From: Streptomyces orinoci
GTDB taxonomy: Bacteria; Actinomycetota; Actinomycetes; Streptomycetales; Streptomycetaceae
Assembly: GCF_003121295.1 (NCBI RefSeq)
Contig: NZ_PHNC01000029.1
Span: forward strand, 434,001 to 498,000
Length of the DNA: 64,000 bases
Reading direction: 5' to 3'
The notes under the pieces were generated by a model. That model ran no database searches. It was not told where the DNA came from and was given only the letters and a program-made list of their open reading frames with translations. The position numbers were made by a program, and so were the translations under genes. The stretch's first letter is position 1; the number at the start of each line of letters is the position of its first letter. Below, piece by piece: positions 37,110-44,438 of the stretch.

Positions 37110-38171
37110 ATGAACCCCACCGAGAGGCCATACGTCCACCACGGCATCGTCCCCCCACACCTGCTCGACCGGCTGGCCCGCTCCGAGGATCCCCGCCACC
37201 ATGAGCCCGCCCTGCGCACCCTGGAGCATGACTCCACCCTGCGCACCCGCCGCCTGCTGACCGCCTCCCGTACCACGGCCGCCGCCCCCTCCCCCGCCCC
37301 GGCCGATCACCCCCAGCGCACCATCTATGACTCCGGCCACCAGCAGGACCTGCCCGGCCGGCAGGTGCTCGCCGAGAGCGACCAGCCCTGCAAGGACGCC
37401 ACCTGCAACCGGGCCTATGCCGGGCTGGGCGCCACCTTCGACTACTACCTGCACGTTCATGACCGGCACTCCATCGACGGCGCCGGTCTGCCGCTGATCG
37501 CCTCGGTCCACTACGGCGAGAACTATGACAACGCCTTCTGGGACGGCGAGCAGATGGTCTTCGGCGACGGGGACGGCGAGGTCTTCGGCGACTTCACCGG
37601 CTGTGTGGATGTGATCGGCCATGAGCTCACCCATGGCGTCACCCAGCACACCGCCAACCTGGAGTACTACGGCCAGTCCGGCGCGCTCAACGAGTCCCTC
37701 TCGGATGTCTTCGGCTCGCTGATCAAGCAGTACTCGCTGGGCCAGACCGCCGACCAGGCCGACTGGCTGATCGGCGCCGGCCTGCTGGGCCCGGACATCC
37801 ATGGCGTGGCCCTGCGCTCCATGAAGGCCCCCGGCACCGCCTATGACGATCCGCGCCTGGGCCGCGACCCCCAGCCGGCCACCATGTCCGGCTATCTGCA
37901 CACTCCCCGCGACAACGGCGGGGTGCATCTCAACTCCGGCATCCCCAACCACGCCTTCTATCTGCTGGCCACCGCGCTGGGCGGCCATGCCTGGGAGCGG
38001 GCCGGCAAGATCTGGTACGCCACCCTCACCGGCGGCGACCTGCCCGCCGACGCCGACTTCGCCACCTTCGCCCGGCTGACCGCGGCCACCGCCCGCTCGC
38101 TGTACGGCGAGGGCGCCGAGACCGGGGCCGTGCTCAAGGCGTGGGCCCAGGTGGGCGTCCCCACCTCGTAG
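37110..38171 (+). CDS. M4-family (protealysin-type) metallopeptidase
   Basis: 353 residues, zinc endopeptidase. There is no classical signal peptide. A short PLP-type propeptide (HHGIVPPHLLDRLARSED) of about 50 residues replaces the long thermolysin propeptide. Zinc ligands: HELTH near residue 172 (VIGHELTHGVTQHTANL), and Glu in NESLSDVFG near 192. The catalytic His near the C-terminus is in PNHAFYLLATALGG. The emfourin-like inhibitor gene follows 29 bases later. Protealysin-like enzymes can leave the cell without a Sec signal (family knowledge). Confidence 0.93.
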   Translation: MNPTERPYVHHGIVPPHLLDRLARSEDPRHHEPALRTLEHDSTLRTRRLLTASRTTAAAPSPAPADHPQRTIYDSGHQQDLPGRQVLAESDQPCKDATCNRAYAGLGATFDYYLHVHDRHSIDGAGLPLIASVHYGENYDNAFWDGEQMVFGDGDGEVFGDFTGCVDVIGHELTHGVTQHTANLEYYGQSGALNESLSDVFGSLIKQYSLGQTADQADWLIGAGLLGPDIHGVALRSMKAPGTAYDDPRLGRDPQPATMSGYLHTPRDNGGVHLNSGIPNHAFYLLATALGGHAWERAGKIWYATLTGGDLPADADFATFARLTAATARSLYGEGAETGAVLKAWAQVGVPTS

Positions 38172-38200
38172 CCACGGCCCGTACGGGCCACAATGAGCCC

Positions 38201-38470
38201 ATGCGGATCGTCATCTCGCGCACCGGGGGCTTCGCGGGCATTGAGCGCCGGGCCGAACTGGACACCACCGGCCGGCCCGACGCCACCCACCTGGAAGCCC
38301 TGGCCCACCGCGCCCTGGCCCCGGGCCGCGACGCACCCGGCGGCCGGGGCGTGCCGGACGGCTTCCACTACGAAATCACCGTGGACAACCGCAAGGTGCA
38401 CCTCGCGGATCCCCATCTCACGGACGACCAACGGGAGTTGATCCGGACCATTCTGCGCGAAGGCGCCTAG
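38201..38470 (+). CDS. Emfourin-type protealysin inhibitor
   Basis: 89 residues: MRIVISRTGGFAGIERRAEL at the N-terminus, GFHYEITVDNRKVHLADP in the core, and a C-terminal helix TDDQRELIRTILREGA. This pattern and the place directly behind an M4 peptidase match emfourin, a protein inhibitor of protealysin-like peptidases typically encoded next to its target. It probably protects cytosolic proteins until the enzyme is exported. The assignment rests on pattern and context. Confidence 0.8.
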   Translation: MRIVISRTGGFAGIERRAELDTTGRPDATHLEALAHRALAPGRDAPGGRGVPDGFHYEITVDNRKVHLADPHLTDDQRELIRTILREGA

Positions 38471-38745
38471 CCAAGTCCCCGGAATGCCTGGCCGAAGACC
38501 TCTCGCGCCCGGTCCAGCACGGCCTGGCACCATGTGGCGTCGTCGAGGGGGGCGAAGGCGGCCTTGAGAGCCTGTTTTTCCGGGGCCGCGACGGCCTGGT
38601 GAGCGGGGCGCCGGAGGTGCAGCAGGTTGTAGAACAGGCCGTCGGCCGCGCTGCCCTGGGACGGACCGCGGATAACGCCCGCACCCTGATCACCGCAAAC
38701 CCGTCCGGGCACCGGGGCGTGTGCCGGACACCTTCCACTACCCAT
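38467..38745 (-). CDS. Unrecognised small protein, possibly a fragment
   Basis: 92 codons whose stop overlaps the inhibitor gene's stop in convergent orientation. The C-terminal 60 residues (DGLFYNLLHLRRPAHQAV, then ALKAAFAPLDDATWCQAVLD) look like a genuine helical protein. The first 25 or so residues are antisense to a decayed inhibitor copy and unlikely to be native, so this is probably a 5'-truncated fragment. Family unknown. Confidence 0.35.
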   Translation of the reverse strand: MGSGRCPAHAPVPGRVCGDQGAGVIRGPSQGSAADGLFYNLLHLRRPAHQAVAAPEKQALKAAFAPLDDATWCQAVLDRAREVFGQAFRGLG

Positions 38746-38797
38746 CTCAGCGCCGCTCCACGGAAGTTGATCCCAACCGTCCTGCGCAAAGGCGCCT
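38700..38797 (+). pseudogene. Decayed second copy of the emfourin-like gene
   Basis: The plus strand repeats the 3' half of the intact inhibitor gene with substitutions. CCGGGGCG...TGCCGGACACCTTCCACTAC matches the region at 38344-38372; then about 41 bases are deleted; then CCATCTCA...AGTTGATCC and CTGCGCAAAGGCGCCT match 38413-38468. Frame and start are lost. The two copies lie 0.3 kb apart with an opposite-strand fragment between. Confidence 0.7.
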
Positions 38798-38861
38798 CGA
38801 ACTCCCTTTCACCCAAGTAGGGTTTGTCCCCCCTCCTCCCTACACACAGGGCCGGTGTCCA

Positions 38862-39461
38862 ATGAACACAGCAACCGCTCCCGCTCTGCCCCCGCGAAGA
38901 TTCACGGACCGCCGAATACCCGCTCTCCTCGCCGCAGTTACCCTCCTCCTCTCCGCCCTCACCGTCATCCTGGGCACGGGCGCGGGCGCCGCCCATGCCG
39001 CCACCGCCGGACGCTCGTCCAGCGGCTGGTCCTGCTCCGGGGCACCCGTCCCCGCCGGGTATGTCATCACCAACTACGACCGCAACGGCTGCAACGGCCA
39101 GGGCTCCTGGTTCCACCAGCCCGTCCGCGACGGCATCTGGACCTGCTCCGGTTCGCCCATCGTCCCCGGCTATGTGATCGCCAACTACGACCGCAACGGC
39201 TGTAGCGGCATCGGCGCCTGGTACCACCGGCTGGCCCGCAACGGCCTCTGGACCTGCTCCGGTTCGCCCATCGTCTCCGGCTATGTCATCACCAACTACG
39301 ACCGCAATGGCTGCAATGGCATCGGCGCCTGGTACCACCAGCTCGTCCGCAACGGCATCTGGACCTGCTCGGGCTCACCCATCCCGCCCGGCTACCGCAG
39401 CATCTCCTTCAACAGCGGCGGCTGCAACGGCATCGGCTCCTGGTACACGGTACGCAAGTAA
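38862..39461 (+). CDS. Secreted protein of four tandem 37-40-residue repeats
   Basis: 199 residues. A signal peptide of about 46 residues (arginine-rich start, hydrophobic LLAAVTLLLSALTVIL, likely cleavage near AHAA) is followed by four repeats. Each has WTCSGSPIVPGYVI, a central NYDRNGCNGIGAWYH and ends with a variable NGI or NGL. Each unit has two cysteines, suggesting one disulphide per repeat. Repeats 2 and 3 are nearly identical; the last diverges after PPGY. No enzyme motif is seen. The start at 38862 is the first ATG giving a signal peptide. Confidence 0.8.
   Translation: MNTATAPALPPRRFTDRRIPALLAAVTLLLSALTVILGTGAGAAHAATAGRSSSGWSCSGAPVPAGYVITNYDRNGCNGQGSWFHQPVRDGIWTCSGSPIVPGYVIANYDRNGCSGIGAWYHRLARNGLWTCSGSPIVSGYVITNYDRNGCNGIGAWYHQLVRNGIWTCSGSPIPPGYRSISFNSGGCNGIGSWYTVRK
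39061..39440 (+). repeat. Coding tandem repeat, about 111-120 bp unit
   Basis: Four in-frame units within the secreted protein gene; GGCATCGGCGCCTGGTACCA and CATCTGGACCTGCTC recur. Units 2 and 3 are the most alike at DNA level, which indicates recent duplication or conversion. Confidence 0.75.
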
Positions 39462-39471
39462 GCCCCTGGGC

Positions 39472-40317
39472 TCAGCGCACGCCGGGCCCACCGGCCGAGC
39501 GCCGCTCCCGGACCACGGCACGTAGTCGGTCCACCCGGTGCCGGATCTCGGCGGCGTGCGCGGGGTCCATGGCGGCGGCCGGTCCCTCACCATGACAGGT
39601 GCGGCAGAGGCCGCCGGAGAGTGCCTGGGGTGTGCCGGGGATACCACAGCCGGTGCACTCCAGGATGCGGGCCTGGCTGACCGGAACGCTCACTTCGGGC
39701 GGCAGTTTGTCGATCAGCCGCCTGCGGATGAACGCACCCGGGCAGTGAATCGGTTCCCCCGGCAGCCCAAGCCCCAGCAGGCGCGCGAACTCGCCTTCTC
39801 CCACACCCCGTTGGAACCATTGCTCGGCCAGTGGGGCCAGGGCCGCGCACTCGGCGGCGGAGAGGGCCAGGCGCGGCTGGCTACGCCCGAGCGCGGCCAG
39901 CGCGCGATAGGCCCGCGACGGCCCGGCTTGCGGCCTCTCGGCCACCTCTTTCGGGGTGTCCCCCGCAAGGAAGGTTGACCACCACTGGTCATCGCGCGGC
40001 GTCCGGCTGAAGAAGGTGCGGGTCACCCACTGGGTACGCCCCTCTGCGGCGGGCTCCTGCACTCGCCTCAAATGACCTGCCCTGGCGAGGTTGTTGAGCG
40101 CGGTACGCACCGCTTGCTGCCCATACGCCGCGAGCTGCTTCGCCAGCGTCTTGGCGTCCATGGCGGCGCCGTCCGGCAGCCGGTCGATATACGCGGCGAT
40201 GGCCGCCTCGCGGGCGGGGAGATGCGCGAAGTCGCGGGCGGTGCGAGGACCTTGATCCGGAGCGGAGCGTTTGCCGTACCCGGGGGCGGCCATGGGGGTA
40301 ACCTGGGCAGTAGCCAT
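39472..40317 (-). CDS. Winged-helix protein with C-terminal zinc ribbon
   Basis: 281 residues. The N-terminal part (about 30-100, PAREAAIAAYIDRLPDGAAM then KQLAAYGQQAVRTALNNLARAGHLRRV) is a MarR/replication-type winged helix. The middle resembles the actinobacterial family that accompanies XRE/DUF397 clusters (SQPRLALSAAECAALAPLAEQWF). The C-terminus has a four-cysteine ribbon (ECTGCGIPGTP and GLCRTCHGEG). ATG 40317 has GAGG nine bases upstream. Probably DNA-binding; target unknown. Confidence 0.75.
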   Translation of the reverse strand: MATAQVTPMAAPGYGKRSAPDQGPRTARDFAHLPAREAAIAAYIDRLPDGAAMDAKTLAKQLAAYGQQAVRTALNNLARAGHLRRVQEPAAEGRTQWVTRTFFSRTPRDDQWWSTFLAGDTPKEVAERPQAGPSRAYRALAALGRSQPRLALSAAECAALAPLAEQWFQRGVGEGEFARLLGLGLPGEPIHCPGAFIRRRLIDKLPPEVSVPVSQARILECTGCGIPGTPQALSGGLCRTCHGEGPAAAMDPAHAAEIRHRVDRLRAVVRERRSAGGPGVR

Positions 40318-40742
40318 GAGATCGACCTCGCAGTCTGGGATCTTGTGGTCAGGCCCTCGGAGGTGTTGCCACACCGACCGGGGGCCGTTTGCTTTCTCAG
40401 CACGCTATACGGCCTCGGCGGCCTCTCCGCCACGGATTCCGAAAAGTCATCCGTTCGAGTGCGCAAGGCAGTTGGCGGGCCAGGACGCCTGGGTGGGTGG
40501 GCGGGTCAAGCCCGCCACCCATTCCTTGGAAAGAGCGCTCGGGGTCCGGGGGCCGGAGCTCGGGAGTATGCAGTCGAAGGTGGCCCCAGGAGAGCGCCAC
40601 AGAAAGCGCAGGGGCACTCCGCACCTTGATCTTTAGTCCATGACGGGAATATCTCCGAGGCGGCATGGACGCCTCATGCCCGACCTGCATACGGTCAGAT
40701 GCAGGAGACCCAACCGGGGTCAGCCTCCAAGGGAGTTGGCAC
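40318..40742. other. 425-bp intergenic region before the first DUF6879 module
   Basis: No supported open frame. It contains a hairpin GGCGGG-TCAAG-CCCGCC around 40499-40515 and, at 40627-40650, one copy of a 24-bp repeat that recurs at 42270. It must hold promoters for both divergent neighbours. Confidence 0.5.
40627..40650 (+). repeat. 24-bp direct repeat, copy 1
   Basis: TGATCTTTAGTCCAT, then GACGGGAAT; 23 of 24 bases match 42270-42293. It sits 92 bases upstream of the first small gene of module 1. Confidence 0.75.
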
Positions 40743-40943
40743 ATGGCGCTTACGCGGCTCACGGGCAGCGGACAGGGCGACTGCGGCAAGAAGGACTGCC
40801 CGAACGTCTACCTCGACGACTCCGACGGCGGCTTCGTCGTCCAGGGCGAGACCTCCAACGCGTTCCAGCCCCCAGCCGGTGAAGCGTTGGTCAAGATCCC
40901 TGAGAGGGTGTTGAGGGAGGCATTCCGTGCTCTTGGCTGGTGA
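40743..40943 (+). CDS. Small conserved protein of the XRE/DUF6879 module
   Basis: 66 residues, MALTRLTGSGQGDCGKKDCP, then VYLDDSDGGFVVQGETSNAF and a C-terminal helix (KIPERVLREAFRALGW). It resembles the short companion proteins of XRE regulators in Streptomyces but is not a standard DUF397. GGGAG precedes the ATG. It overlaps the next gene by 17 bases. Confidence 0.72.
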   Translation: MALTRLTGSGQGDCGKKDCPNVYLDDSDGGFVVQGETSNAFQPPAGEALVKIPERVLREAFRALGW

Positions 40944-41448
40944 CGCCTGGGACGCCAAGTTCCGGGACTTCGCAAAGGAAGCGTGGCGACTTGAAACGCT
41001 GCCCCAGTACATCGTCCCGCAGGAAGCGGAACAATTCTCCCGGTTCCTCTCCGGCCAACCAGTGGTTCCCGAAGACGATGACGAATGGATCGACCTGATC
41101 CAGAAGCACCGGGAGACCGGCGGAAGCATCGGACGGGTCCACATCGTCACGCGGCCGCTCTCGGACTATCTCCGGTTTGAGTTCGCACAGTACTATGCCC
41201 CGCAGTTCGACGCCGGGGAGGACATCCGAATTCTTGACGTAACGGACCGGCCCAACCCGCTGGCAGACGTTCAGGATTTCTGGATGTTCGACCGGTCCAC
41301 GGTCGTACTCATGAACTACGAGCCGGACGGTAAGCAAATCAATCGGGAACTATTCAATGGGGACCCCACACCGTTCCTGGAGTACCAGCGAATCGCCCTC
41401 GCCGAGGCTGTGCCGTTCTCGGAGTACGTGAAACAGCTTGACACTTGA
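40927..41448 (+). CDS. DUF6879 family protein (module 1)
   Basis: 173 residues. Family features: WDAKFRDFAKEAWRLETLPQY, the core GRVHIVTRPLSDYLRFEFAQ, ILDVTDRPNP, QDFWMFDRSTVVLMNY and C-terminal EYQRIALAEAVPFSEYVK. Biochemical function is unknown; these proteins occur almost only beside XRE/DUF397 genes in actinomycetes. GTG 40927 has GAGGGAGG upstream. It overlaps the XRE gene by 11 bases. A paralogue, clearly alike over its length, lies at 43439. Confidence 0.85.
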   Translation: MLLAGDAWDAKFRDFAKEAWRLETLPQYIVPQEAEQFSRFLSGQPVVPEDDDEWIDLIQKHRETGGSIGRVHIVTRPLSDYLRFEFAQYYAPQFDAGEDIRILDVTDRPNPLADVQDFWMFDRSTVVLMNYEPDGKQINRELFNGDPTPFLEYQRIALAEAVPFSEYVKQLDT

Positions 41449-42272
41449 ACCCGCAGAGCTGGGCCAGAGCAAGGCTGACCTGGCGGAGACGCTGAGAGAA
41501 CTACGCAAGCGAGCCGGCCTTACGGGGGACCGGCTCGCTCAGCGTTGTTCCATGAGCCAATCCAAAATCAGCAAGATTGAAACGGGTAAACGAACCCCGT
41601 CGCTCATGGACGTAGAACGGATCTTGAGGGCACTGAAGGCGCCTCCTGGCCTCATCGCCGAAGTAACAGCCCTGGCCCGAATCGCTAACACCGAGTGGCA
41701 GGACTACCGGTCGCTCCTCCGCAAGGGGCTCGACAAAGGGCAGGTCGAGCTAGCCGAGGTAGAGAAGATCACCACCGAGTTCCGGTTCTTCCTGTTGTCG
41801 ATGATTACCGGCCTGCTCTCGACGCCTGAATACATCAAAGCCAGCCTCGACGACGTCGAGGGCGACCTAGGGAAAGTGATAAGCAAGAAGCTGGAGCGAC
41901 AGGCTGTACTCTATGACCAATCGAAGTCGTTTACATTCATTCTTACCGAGCAAGCCGTGCGGTTTACGAAGATCCCGCCACACGCCATGGCCATCCAGAT
42001 CGATCACCTGGTGTCACTTTCTCATCTGCCCGCGGTGAGGCTTGGGGTCATTCCCGTGGATACATATCTGCCGGGATGCCCGCTGACAACGTTCACGGTA
42101 TATGACGAATGCATGGCAACCGTGGAAGCGTCTACTGGAGTGATGATGTTCCGCGACCCCCCGCGATGTATCCGCGTACCTCGACGAATTCGCCGGATAC
42201 GAGGAGAGGGCACTGTTCGAGGATCACGCACGAGAACGCCTGTCCGCATGGGCCAATGCTTACCGTTCATGA
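41438..42272 (+). pseudogene. XRE regulator (DUF5753 type) with a frameshift
   Basis: The N-terminal XRE helix-turn-helix is intact (LRKRAGLTGDRLAQRCSMSQSKISKIETGKRTPS), followed by the DUF5753 ligand-type domain (FRFFLLSMITGLLSTPEYIKA, AIQIDHLVSLSHLPAVRLGVI). At a C6 run (42157-42162) the frame shifts. Removing one C restores the usual ending (RDVSAYLDEFAGYEERALF and ERLSAWANAYRS) with stop at 42270-42272; as read it continues into an unrelated basic tail. The TTG start at 41438 fits family N-termini (TLEPAELGQSKADLA). It could be a sequencing error, phase variation, or a dead gene. Confidence 0.75.
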
Positions 42273-42293
42273 TCTTTAGTCCATCACGGGAAT
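42270..42293 (+). repeat. 24-bp direct repeat, copy 2
   Basis: TGATCTTTAGTCCAT, then CACGGGAAT. It starts on the restored stop codon of the XRE gene and lies 40 bases upstream of the first gene of module 2. Confidence 0.75.
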
Positions 42294-42333
42294 GCAGGTC
42301 ATATCCGCTCGCTTAACGGTCCACAATCTCTCC

Positions 42334-42630
42334 ATGACCACCGAAACCGATACTGCCGCACAGCAAGCCGACGCTTTCATGGCGGGAAAGAAGAAGGCCG
42401 ATGACACGGCCTTCATGCTGGGTCGTGTACTGGCTGAGATGGGCATCAAAGTCGGGGACGTGGACTCGTGGCCGCTGCTGACGGGCCGCGCATCCCTCAG
42501 CGGTGAGCCGTCCGTCTACCTCGGGACGGTGCCGTTGCCGACGGCACGCAAGCTGATCAACGCCCTGGTCTTCGCGGAGTCCAGGAGGCGGAACCCGCCG
42601 GAACAGTGCGACTGCCGTTACGACGCCTAG
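42334..42630 (+). CDS. Hypothetical protein of module 2
   Basis: 98 residues, unrecognised. Soluble and helical: QQADAFMAGKKKADDTAFMLGRVLAEMGIKVGD, then a strand-rich ASLSGEPSVYLGTVPLPTARKLINALVFA and a Cys pair at the end (EQCDCRYDA). ATG 42334 follows the 24-bp repeat closely, so the repeat may lie in its promoter. Confidence 0.65.
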   Translation: MTTETDTAAQQADAFMAGKKKADDTAFMLGRVLAEMGIKVGDVDSWPLLTGRASLSGEPSVYLGTVPLPTARKLINALVFAESRRRNPPEQCDCRYDA

Positions 42631-42669
42631 CTCGGTATCCGCACCCACCTCAATCAGGAAGGCACGGCC

Positions 42670-42894
42670 ATGACCGGCCTGTACAGCCTCACTCTTGACG
42701 GCGCCCAGTTCTCCAAGGCGTGCGGAGGCAACACCCACCCCGACGGCGAGGCGTGCGTAACCCTCGCCCGTATTGGAGAAGACGCCTGGGCTCTGGGCGA
42801 CAGCAAGCGCCCGCATGCCGCACCCCTGCGATTCACCACGGCGAAACTGAACGCGGCGGGGATCAGTCCGTCCCGCTTCGGTCTCTCGGTCTGA
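42670..42894 (+). CDS. DUF397-like small protein
   Basis: 74 residues with the DUF397 pattern: FSKACGGNTHPDGEACVTLARIG, then WALGDSKRPHAAPLRFTTAKLNA, the DSK-P-LRF signature of the family. DUF397 proteins partner XRE regulators in differentiation loci such as whiJ and its paralogues. Here no intact XRE gene is adjacent; the nearest is the frameshifted one upstream. Confidence 0.75.
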   Translation: MTGLYSLTLDGAQFSKACGGNTHPDGEACVTLARIGEDAWALGDSKRPHAAPLRFTTAKLNAAGISPSRFGLSV

Positions 42895-42964
42895 CCGACA
42901 ACGGCTCCCGCCCTCCCGTACTCCAGGGCGGCGGGAGCCCTTCACCTACAACTGGACGGGAACC

Positions 42965-43417
42965 GTGCACTTCCACGGCTACCTATGGGTCGGCGACAAG
43001 GCCGTCTTCGACAAGGAGAGCCTGCGCCGCCCGCCCCCGGCGGACGAGCCGCCGGCAACCTGCCCACCGGACGTCATCCAGCGCTACCGGGAAGCCGTCG
43101 CCCAATGGCGCACCACCGATGTACCACCGCTCCAGACCGCCCACTTGTTGCTGAAGCCGGCCAAGGCAATCCGGGGAACCTGGAACGATCCAGCGCAAGC
43201 CGCGCAATGGGTGAGTGGCCAACTCGCCCACTACACAAGACACATCAACAGTTCCCACAACCGGCATGCCGTCACTTCCGCCTACGCGGCCGAAACCCTG
43301 GCCCGGGGCGACGACGTCTCGTTCGGGTTCTACCTCGGACGTCCCCTGTTCCTCAGCATCGCCGTGGTGACATGCTCGCCGAACCGGTCGGCACCTGAAC
43401 TCCACTGCCCCGCATGA
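42965..43417 (+). CDS. Hypothetical protein of module 2
   Basis: 150 residues, not recognised. MHFHGYLWVGDKAVF at the N-terminus, helical middle (CPPDVIQRYREAVAQW, AAQWVSGQLAHYTRHI) and a strand-rich end (DVSFGFYLGRPLFLSIAVVTC). No membrane or signal segment is clear. GTG 42965 has GACGGGAACC upstream. It lies 21 bases before the second DUF6879 gene. Confidence 0.62.
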   Translation: MHFHGYLWVGDKAVFDKESLRRPPPADEPPATCPPDVIQRYREAVAQWRTTDVPPLQTAHLLLKPAKAIRGTWNDPAQAAQWVSGQLAHYTRHINSSHNRHAVTSAYAAETLARGDDVSFGFYLGRPLFLSIAVVTCSPNRSAPELHCPA

Positions 43418-43438
43418 CGCCCCTCAAGGAGGCTGAAC

Positions 43439-43966
43439 ATGTTCCTGGACGACGAAGAGTGGAAGGCCAAGTTCCAAAACTTCCAGGCCGAGGCGTGGAG
43501 GCTCGAAAGGCTTCCTGAATACCGCGTACCCCAAGAGACGGAAGAGTTCGCCCGCTTCCTGGCCGGGGAGAGGCCCGCCGTCACATACGACGACGACTGG
43601 CAGAGGCTCATCCGCTCACACACGGCATCCGGCCGCGCGATGGGGCGGGTCCACATCGTCACGCGCCCGCTCTCGGACTACCTCCGCTTCGCGTTTCAGT
43701 ACTACGCATACAGCGTCAAGGCAGGCGAGGACGTCCGCGTCCTGGACGTGACCGACCGGGAGAACCCTCTCCCGGACTTCCAGGACTTCTGGATCTTCGA
43801 TCACTCGACGGTCGTGCTGATGCACTTCGACGCGGAGGGCAGGCCCGTCAGTCGCGAACTCTACGAGGGTGACCCGGAACCCTTCCGGCAAGCCCAGCGG
43901 ATCGCCATGGCCGAGTCCGTACCGCTCTCCGAATACCTGAAGGGGACCGCGTCCGAAACCATCTAA
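43439..43966 (+). CDS. DUF6879 family protein (module 2)
   Basis: 175 residues, paralogue of the 40927 product: KFQNFQAEAWRLERLPEYRVPQ, GRVHIVTRPLSDYLRFAFQ, VLDVTDRENPLPDFQDFWIFD, STVVLMHFDAEGRPVSRELYEG. ATG with AAGGAGG upstream. Two copies 2 kb apart suggest module duplication or capture of related modules. Function unknown. Confidence 0.85.
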   Translation: MFLDDEEWKAKFQNFQAEAWRLERLPEYRVPQETEEFARFLAGERPAVTYDDDWQRLIRSHTASGRAMGRVHIVTRPLSDYLRFAFQYYAYSVKAGEDVRVLDVTDRENPLPDFQDFWIFDHSTVVLMHFDAEGRPVSRELYEGDPEPFRQAQRIAMAESVPLSEYLKGTASETI

Positions 43967-44052
43967 AAGCCCAGCGTCCCCGGGGAGTTGATATCGACGG
44001 TGACCACACCGGGCGGGTAGGCGCCCTCATCGCCGGTCAGCGGAATCGTCAT
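43963..44052 (-). pseudogene. Possible short gene remnant
   Basis: A 29-codon frame (MTIPLTGDEGAYPPGVVT, then VDINSPGTLGF) convergent on and overlapping the DUF6879 stop. It reads like a C-terminal piece of a larger protein, but no family is recognised. It may be chance. Confidence 0.25.
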
Positions 44053-44194
44053 GGCGGCAAGCACACGGCGGGAAACGCTCTCCTCTTCCGACTCCGCCTG
44101 TATCGGACGGCAGCACCAGCCATATTGCCGACCAGCACATTGAGCGCCTAATGCCGGTCGGCGCTGGCTTTGACGGCTCCGGCGTCAACAGTGG

Positions 44195-44419
44195 TCACGC
44201 GCGCATTGCCCGGGCCGCCCGTGCCTTTCTCGCAGCCATCTCGTAGATGTTGCCCAGGACATCGGGAGCCCGCTCGAACTCCTCATCACTGATGTCAACG
44301 CCGATCACGTTCCGGACGACTTCCCGGTCAGCGGCAAGGCGCTCGGCGCGCTGCGCGGCGGTAAGGTGCTCCGCCGCCAGCATCTCGACCAACCGGCCGA
44401 TGCTCATATCGCGTTCCAT
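44195..44419 (-). CDS. Small helical hypothetical protein
   Basis: 74 residues, mostly helix: SIGRLVEMLAAEHLTAAQRA, REVVRNVIGVDISDEEFERA and a basic Ala/Arg-rich tail (AARKARAARAMRA). It has the size and charge of antitoxin-like or small regulatory proteins, but no toxin partner is seen. ATG 44419; an in-frame TTG lies two codons upstream. Weak ribosome site. Confidence 0.5.
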   Translation of the reverse strand: MERDMSIGRLVEMLAAEHLTAAQRAERLAADREVVRNVIGVDISDEEFERAPDVLGNIYEMAARKARAARAMRA

Positions 44420-44438
44420 GGCCAACTCGGCCAGGTGC

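Noticed and set aside
40450..40470. CCGTTCGAGTGC as a tRNA T-loop or attachment remnant
   Set aside because: No acceptor stem or other tRNA arms can be built around it.
40397..40789. Open frames on both strands in the gap before module 1
   Set aside because: Translations are Pro/Arg/Gly-rich without conserved pattern or ribosome sites.
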